Origin: RUG11551 sp045586185
GTDB lineage: Bacteria; Planctomycetota; Planctomycetia; Pirellulales; Thermoguttaceae
Reading direction: 5' to 3'
Assembly: GCA_045586185.1 (NCBI GenBank)
Contig: JAZMZV010000184.1
Span: forward strand, 1 to 28,398
Length of the DNA: 28,398 nt
The notes under the pieces are model-generated. The model did not search any database. It had not been told where the DNA came from and worked only from the letters and a program-made list of their open reading frames with translations. Of this stretch, positions 23,990-28,398 are shown piece after piece (within the stretch, counting starts at the first letter, position 1; every line of letters begins with the position of its first letter). Both the position numbers and the translations under genes were made by a program.

Positions 23990-25993
23990 CTAATTACTAA
24001 TTGCCTTCGCCTGTTTCGGCGTCAGGGCCCAGTTGTAGATTCGAGCGTAGGCGATTGAGCCGGGGAAGAAGAACTCGCCGGTTCCTCTGCCGGAAATGTC
24101 CGAGCCGATGCAGAACGCCCGGCTGTTCGGATTCGCCGTGTACGTAATGGGGCCGGAAACCGGTTTTCGCGCCTTTTCCACCCCGTTGAGGTACAGAACA
24201 ACCGCTTTGCCGTCGTAGACGCATACCGCGGTATAGTATTTGCCCGCCTCAATGGGCGTGCTGAGAATTTGGTACTGATGGTTGATGTGAATCCAGACGT
24301 TGAGAATCTTCTTGGCGCCGTCGACGCTGAAATTGAACCCGCCTGTCTGCGTATTGCCAAAGAACGTCATGGGGCGCTGTTCCATCTTTTCCAGCTTGAA
24401 TTTGACGGTATAGGAAATGGCGTGCGTCAACCGGGAATACTCTTCCTCCGTAAAGCGGACGCGGCAATAGTTCGTCGCTCCGTCAAAGGCGGCAACGACA
24501 CAGCCGGCGGCAGCGTCTGTTACAAACGAGGGCGAACCGACAACCTCAACCGTCTTTTGCGTCTTTCGCAGGTTGACCGGCGCGTTGACGGGACCGTCCG
24601 GGGTGAAAGAGACGTTCAGGACGTTGGCGTCTGGCTTCTCGGCGTTCTGGTCGACGCATTCTTCCGGATCGGCAGGCGTGGCAAACGTCCCTTCCAGCTT
24701 CTTTTCCGATTCCTTTCCAAAGCAGTTAAACGCTGTTACAGAGAACTTGTACTGAGAATCCCAGCTCAAGTTGTTGAGCGTAACAGTCAGAGAGTCCGGC
24801 ATGTCGTTGTAAAAGTACTGCGACCACTCGTATTGACTCGGCTGAGCTGTCCATTTCTCGGTTTCCGCCGGAGCGGTTTTGTCACGCCGGGAAATGTCGA
24901 TTCTGTACGAATGGACGATGCTCTCGTGAACGTCCCATTTCGCCTGGGGGAACGCGAGTGTTGCGCTGACGGGCGTTGTATTTTCGACGGTAGCCGCAGC
25001 GTCGTCCGCCCAGTGCGGGGGGAGGCTGGTCTGGTAGCGATCGGCGGTATAGATGTACTTGTCGACCGCGCCGGGCTGGGCGACAACGTAAACGCAGTCG
25101 AAGAATTTGTTGGTAACGGCGTCGTAAAGTTTCAAAACGACGCTGTTGTCAGCATGAATTTCCATGACGTAGACGTTGCCGGCGTTTCGGAATTTCGGGT
25201 CTCGAACCAGATTCGGGGCGGGCATGCCGAAATAGCTCATCGTGCCGGTTCCGAAAATGGTGTACTCTTTCTGCCAGACGGAACGCGGGTCTGTGATAGG
25301 ACAGTGCGAATGTCCGGCGAAGTCAATCAGACGGGGATAGTTTTTCAGCAGTTCAGCAAGGTCGGACGTTCCCCAGCGTTCGCTGCCGTAAACGGTGTTG
25401 CGAACCGGGTAATGCTGAATGAGGAAAACCGGTTTGTTCGCGTCGGCGGCGCAGGCGGCGTCGAGCTGTTCTTTCAGCCACGGCAGAGCGTACTGATAGT
25501 CGCCGTCTTTCATGGTTCCTTTTTCGCAGGAAAGCGTAATAAACTGGAACCCGTTGACTTCAACGCGCTGGTTGGCGGGCTGTTCAAAAAGCTCTTCCCA
25601 GACCTGACGGTTTCCGCCCCAGTGGTCGTGGTTTCCCATGCAGAAAACCCATTTCGTTTCCGGCTTGAGGTACTTTTTGAGCGAATCGCGAAGCAGACCG
25701 CTTTGATCGACTCTGCCGTTGTCGGACATGTCGCCGCCGATCATCATGACGTCGAACTTCTTGTACGGCTGCGACGCGGAATACTCGTTGACGAACTGGA
25801 TCATGCGTTCAATGCGTTCGACTTCCTCTGTACGCCGGTTTTTATAATGGACGTCGCTGACGATAGCCGCGCGGAGAACGACGTCGTCCGGGGAATCGGC
25901 GAAAACGCTGCTGGGAAGGAAAAACAGACCGGCTGACGCGCCAGCCGCTGTCAGAAAACTACGTCGGGAGAACATCTGGGGGGTGTGGGACAT
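23990..25993 (-). CDS. Tat-exported metallophosphoesterase with Fn3-like and LamG-like domains
   Basis: About 667 residues from the start I prefer. A Tat signal (SRRSFLTAAGASAGLFFLPS) starts near residue 9. The calcineurin-type phosphoesterase core shows AIVSDVHYKN (Asp, His), MMIGGDMSDNG (Asp), FCMGNHDHWGG (Asn, His), FLIQHYPV (His) and DFAGHSHCP (two His), all metal-site motifs. A fibronectin-III-like segment spans about 350-455 (WDSQYKFSVTAFNCFGKESE), and a concanavalin/LamG-like domain about 470-667. It likely cleaves phosphoesters outside the cytoplasm while binding a glycan. The frame opens at 26053, but that extra 20-residue piece falls in a repeat (GTTGCGAG units); ATGs at 25993 and 25975 both suit the Tat signal. 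No good Shine-Dalgarno site. Confidence 0.88.
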   Translation of the reverse strand: MSHTPQMFSRRSFLTAAGASAGLFFLPSSVFADSPDDVVLRAAIVSDVHYKNRRTEEVERIERMIQFVNEYSASQPYKKFDVMMIGGDMSDNGRVDQSGLLRDSLKKYLKPETKWVFCMGNHDHWGGNRQVWEELFEQPANQRVEVNGFQFITLSCEKGTMKDGDYQYALPWLKEQLDAACAADANKPVFLIQHYPVRNTVYGSERWGTSDLAELLKNYPRLIDFAGHSHCPITDPRSVWQKEYTIFGTGTMSYFGMPAPNLVRDPKFRNAGNVYVMEIHADNSVVLKLYDAVTNKFFDCVYVVAQPGAVDKYIYTADRYQTSLPPHWADDAAATVENTTPVSATLAFPQAKWDVHESIVHSYRIDISRRDKTAPAETEKWTAQPSQYEWSQYFYNDMPDSLTVTLNNLSWDSQYKFSVTAFNCFGKESEKKLEGTFATPADPEECVDQNAEKPDANVLNVSFTPDGPVNAPVNLRKTQKTVEVVGSPSFVTDAAAGCVVAAFDGATNYCRVRFTEEEYSRLTHAISYTVKFKLEKMEQRPMTFFGNTQTGGFNFSVDGAKKILNVWIHINHQYQILSTPIEAGKYYTAVCVYDGKAVVLYLNGVEKARKPVSGPITYTANPNSRAFCIGSDISGRGTGEFFFPGSIAYARIYNWALTPKQAKAISN

Positions 25994-26053
25994 GGTAGGA
26001 TGTAGTAAGTTGCGAGTTGCGAGAAATAATTGTACGGCTCCGCGCCGCATCAA

Positions 26054-26804
26054 TATAATATCTTTAGTTTAAACGAATCATAAACAAAAATCAACCCCCG
26101 GGGACGAGGAATATTGAAAAGAAGAAAAGAAACGTTCCAGATACGTTTTTTTGCAGGAAAGAATAAGGCGAGCTTCGCTCGCGATCCGAGGAGGTTTTCG
26201 GCTGCGGCGAATGGACTAAGAGGCTTCGGCGGGCGAAGACGCCCGCGAACCAGCGGGACAGAGTGGCTTTTCACGTTCAAAAGGTTTTTGGTGGCTTACG
26301 CCGCAGGGGCGACGCTTCCCGATCGTTTCAGTGTCTTTTTCTCTCCCCCTCTGTTTAGAGGGCAAGAGAAAAAGAGTGTTTGACGATGTTTATTTTATTT
26401 GCTCTTTTTTCCCGTGGGTTAAAACCCACGGCTATTAATATTGAACCGCTACGCGGTTCTAAGCCCGGGAACTAACGTTCCCGGCTCGCCTGTTCTTTGC
26501 GTCCTTTGCGTTCTTTGCGGCTACAAAAACGGTAGTACTACGGAAAAAGCAAGCGACCAACGGAAGCGGTTATAATACGTCTCGCGCGGTAGCGCGGACT
26601 GGGAGCGGCGCCTCGCCGCCCCCTCAAACTCCCCTTTCCAAAAAACTTTAGTAAAGGGTGGAATATCGGAGCAATTCGTCTTGATTTTTCTTTTTGCGTC
26701 AGTATAATATATATCAGTAAACGAATTGCAGGGTGCGGCGAGCGGCGGCGATTCGTAACGGTTATTATTATAATAGTCTCTAAAATCCTGAATCATTCGT
26801 TATT
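26054..26804. repeat. 750-bp intergenic repeat mosaic
   Basis: No convincing gene. Modules: reverse TCGCGG hairpins at 26165-26191 (stem GCGAGC-GAA-GCTCGC) and 26225-26254 (stem GCGGGCG/CGCCCGC). A pyrimidine/purine hairpin TTTTTCTCTCC...AGAGAAAAA lies at 26336-26372. A reversed double hairpin is at 26412-26459, followed by CCGGGAAC-TAAC-GTTCCCGG with tail CTCGCC at 26464-26489. A CTTTGCGTCCTTTGCGTTC unit (26495-26520) then leads into a segment nearly equal to 20640-20730. The final 150 bases before the next gene are AT-rich, with TATAAT-like strings but no clear -35. Confidence 0.66.
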
Positions 26805-27626
26805 ATGAAAGCTGTCAGATTTTTGCTGTTGGTTGTTTTGGCGTTCTCCGCAAGCGCAGCGCCAGCGGACGAGCACAATGCGTTCCCGGGCTATAAAGGT
26901 CAGTGGAACGGTTTTGACAATTACGAGTTTACCGTCGACACCGAGTTCGGCGCTCGACCGTGCCGAGTCGTCTGTCCGAAAGAACCGGCGGAAGGGAACC
27001 CGTGGGTGTTTCGCGCCGTCTTTTTCGGGCATGAACCGCAGACGGAAATCGCCATGCTCAAGCTGGGCTGGCACGTCGCCTGGATCGGTTGTACGGACTT
27101 GGTCGGGTCGCCGGAAAACGTCTCCCAGCGTAACTCGTTTTACAAGTATCTGGTCGACAAAGGACTGAGCAAAAAGCCGGTTTTGCTGGGCATGTCCCGC
27201 GGCGGAATCACCTCGATGAACTGGGCGATTGCCAATCCGGACTGCGTTACAGCTATTTATATCGACAACCCGGTTTTGGATTTCCGATCCTGGCCCGGCG
27301 CGTTCATTCCTGGAAAACGCAGCAATCCCGATTGGGAAAGCGTTCTGAAATCGTATCATCTGACGGAACAGGAGGCGAAGGAATACAAATACTGTCCAGT
27401 CGACGCCTTTGGTCCGCTGGCGCAGCGCAAAGTTCCGATTCTGCTTGTCTGCGGCGATTCCGACCACGTCGTCCCGTTCGACGTCAACGGCAAAGTCCTG
27501 TACGAGCGTTACAAGGCGGCGGGCGCCCCGGTTGAACTGATTCTCAAACCCGGCAACGACCATCACCCCCATTCGCTCAAAGACCCGAAGCCGATTGTTG
27601 ACTTTTATCTCAAGGCGTGGAAATAG
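26805..27626 (+). CDS. Exported alpha/beta hydrolase
   Basis: A 273-residue secreted hydrolase. The signal peptide covers about residues 1-21 (MKAVRFLLLVVLAFSASAAP). The nucleophile elbow is LLGMSRGGITSMNWA (Ser near residue 129), the acid is Asp in LLVCGDSDHVVP (about 226), and the base is one of the histidines in NDHHPHSLKDP (about 252-256). An early CPKEPAEGNPWVFRAVFFGH carries the oxyanion-loop region. This resembles the small secreted esterase or prolyl-oligopeptidase-like hydrolases that planctomycetes have near glycosidases; the substrate is not set. A segment around FIPGKRSNPDWESVLKSYHL forms the lid. The ATG has no Shine-Dalgarno site. It stands apart from the minus-strand genes before it. 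Confidence 0.87.
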   Translation: MKAVRFLLLVVLAFSASAAPADEHNAFPGYKGQWNGFDNYEFTVDTEFGARPCRVVCPKEPAEGNPWVFRAVFFGHEPQTEIAMLKLGWHVAWIGCTDLVGSPENVSQRNSFYKYLVDKGLSKKPVLLGMSRGGITSMNWAIANPDCVTAIYIDNPVLDFRSWPGAFIPGKRSNPDWESVLKSYHLTEQEAKEYKYCPVDAFGPLAQRKVPILLVCGDSDHVVPFDVNGKVLYERYKAAGAPVELILKPGNDHHPHSLKDPKPIVDFYLKAWK

Positions 27627-27627
27627 A

Positions 27628-27716
27628 GAGTTGCGAGTTGCGAGTAGCGAGTTGCGAGAGGGAAAGCTTTGCGTCAATTGACAATTCCGCATTCCGAATT
27701 CATAATTCCGAATTGC
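27628..27716. repeat. Heptanucleotide repeats with GCTTTGCG core
   Basis: GAGTTGC heptads (four, third GAGTAGC) at 27628-27655 start two bases after the stop codon of the hydrolase gene. The core GCTTTGCG follows at 27666-27673. Then come AATTGAC, AATTCCG, CATTCCG, AATTCAT and AATTCCG heptads at 27675-27709. Left and right arms are not complementary here, unlike at 18239-18326. Confidence 0.7.
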
Positions 27717-27730
27717 TTTTCCCTCCCCCA

Positions 27731-27758
27731 TTGAAAAAAGATTATTCCTATATATAAT
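27731..27758 (+). promoter_or_regulatory. Promoter of the LRR lipoprotein gene
   Basis: TTGAAA at 27731-27736, 16-bp spacer, TATAAT at 27753-27758. Transcription from about 27765 gives a leader of nearly 80 nt containing a GCGGGG/CCTCGC hairpin (with one G-U pair) and AAGGAG nine bases before the ATG at 27842. Confidence 0.68.
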
Positions 27759-27841
27759 AAGGAATATAAAACGTTAGAGCGGGGCTGCGTCCTCGCAATG
27801 ATTTGAATCCTTCCTGAACATCTAACAAGGAGTTGTTTGTT

Positions 27842-28398
27842 ATGCGAAAAGTTCTGCTTGCCGCCATGGTTTGCGTCATGGCGATTTGTATTGGCTGTCA
27901 GCCGTCTTTACCGGAAAAATGCGATGGCGGCGCCAAAGATAAAACAGCAAAATGCTGCGGTCACGATCACGATGCGAAGTGTGATCACGATCACGATGCG
28001 AAATGCGACCACGATCACGATAAAGCCAAGGCAAAAGATGCCTCTACTATTTCCCCGGAACTGAAAGAAAAAGCGATTGCCCGCATTAAGGAACTTCAGG
28101 GAACGTACGTTGAAAAAGACGGCGCAATCGTCGAAGTCGACCTGATGAACAAGTCGTTTGACCCTGCTGACGTTGAGCTTATCGCTCAGCTGTCCGACGT
28201 TGTCAAGTTGTCGATTTCCAGCCCCAGCGTCAACGATGAAAACTTCGCGCTGCTTGCCAAGATGCCCAAGCTGCAGCAGCTGCTTATGCTCAACTGCGGC
28301 ATTACGGACGAAGGTCTGAAGTCCGTTCCTGATTTCCCGGAATTGAAGGTTCTCAACCTTCGCGGCTGCGCCAACATGACGGACGCCGGTATGGAATC
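27842..28398 (+). CDS. His-rich leucine-rich-repeat lipoprotein (3' end beyond the window)
   Basis: The first 185 codons of an open frame that runs off the window. The signal MRKVLLAAMVCVMAICIGC ends in a lipobox-like CIGC, so the mature protein should be a lipoprotein starting at Cys 19. Residues about 39-62 contain three GHDHDAKC/DHDHDAKC-type units, each with two His and a following Cys or Lys, suggesting binding of zinc, copper or nickel. From about residue 72 the protein shows leucine-rich repeats of the cysteine-containing kind (LQQLLMLNCGITDEGLKSVP, LKVLNLRGCANMTDAGM), common in planctomycete surface proteins. AAGGAG precedes the ATG by nine bases and a promoter lies upstream. How far it continues is unknown. 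Confidence 0.88.
   Translation, partial: MRKVLLAAMVCVMAICIGCQPSLPEKCDGGAKDKTAKCCGHDHDAKCDHDHDAKCDHDHDKAKAKDASTISPELKEKAIARIKELQGTYVEKDGAIVEVDLMNKSFDPADVELIAQLSDVVKLSISSPSVNDENFALLAKMPKLQQLLMLNCGITDEGLKSVPDFPELKVLNLRGCANMTDAGME

Noticed and set aside
24269..25936. A 555-codon open frame on the plus strand
   Set aside because: It lies fully opposite the metallophosphoesterase, whose motifs and Tat signal are certain. The frame is rich in Val, Arg and Phe without any domain, as expected for a shadow in GC-biased coding DNA.
26793..27731. A 312-codon open frame on the minus strand
   Set aside because: It covers the exported alpha/beta hydrolase in antisense and its N-terminus is encoded by the heptad repeat at 27628-27716.
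1..28398. tRNA or rRNA genes
   Set aside because: I looked for T-loop strings such as GGTTCGAAT and for rRNA-like segments; the few TTCGAA hits (6741, 10257) lie in repeats without cloverleaf context.

Overview
The window most resembles a chromosomal segment of a Planctomycetota bacterium, perhaps a gut- or animal-associated member of the Pirellulales/Thermoguttaceae side. This rests on gene content only: a Tat-exported Gfo/Idh/MocA oxidoreductase, a Tat-exported metallophosphoesterase fused to a LamG-like domain, a secreted GH2 glycosidase, a leucine-rich-repeat lipoprotein, and the minus-strand operon M24 peptidase - accB - accC. No rRNA or tRNA was recognised. Housekeeping genes look GC-richer than the ankyrin, TPR and small membrane-protein genes.

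Layout. Bases 1-1720 hold a TPR-gene remnant, a RyR-domain gene behind a consensus promoter with an overlapping palindrome, and an intact TPR gene whose C-terminus matches the remnant. Next come a secreted sialidase-fold protein (minus) and the fatty-acid operon M24 peptidase/BCCP/biotin carboxylase (6250 to 3193, minus). Bases 6251-7148 hold repeats, a promoter and a decayed CRISPR array with type I-C-like repeat ends and no cas genes. Bases 7149-8793 carry two small membrane proteins and an alpha/beta hydrolase, followed by a small membrane protein (minus). A Gfo/Idh/MocA oxidoreductase follows at 10387-11811, then a secreted protein with about 23 ankyrin repeats at 12205-14673 and two unrecognised envelope proteins up to 16688. 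Then come a HAD hydrolase and hisD (both minus), a small membrane protein, a beta-mannosidase-like GH2 enzyme and the metallophosphoesterase (all minus). The window ends with a secreted alpha/beta hydrolase and the start of a His-rich LRR lipoprotein (plus).

The most striking part is the intergenic DNA. Almost every gap of more than about 100 bp is built from a small set of hairpin modules that recur in both orientations and chain in similar orders. Within a module the flanks and loop are fairly constant, while the stem sequence changes on both sides so that pairing is kept. Families seen: (i) REP-like hairpins with GTAG, CTAG or CGAG heads; (ii) TCGCGG-headed hairpins, 12 copies; (iii) hairpins with an AGGG or GGGA loop followed by ATCC, 4 copies; (iv) a double hairpin in 4 copies; (v) heptanucleotide tandem repeats, with a unit particular to each locus, beside a conserved GCTTTGCG core.

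Metabolically, the M24/accB/accC operon and hisD are housekeeping. The GH2 enzyme, sialidase-fold protein, oxidoreductase, phosphoesterase and secreted hydrolase point to extracellular or periplasmic breakdown of glycans and esters. Sigma70-type promoters can be read before the RyR gene, the M24 operon, the CRISPR remnant, the 9370-9786 gene, the oxidoreductase, hisD and the LRR lipoprotein. Their -35 boxes are TTGACA, TTGCAT, TTGCTT or TTGAAA, their -10 boxes TATAAT or TACAAT, with 16-17 bp spacing.
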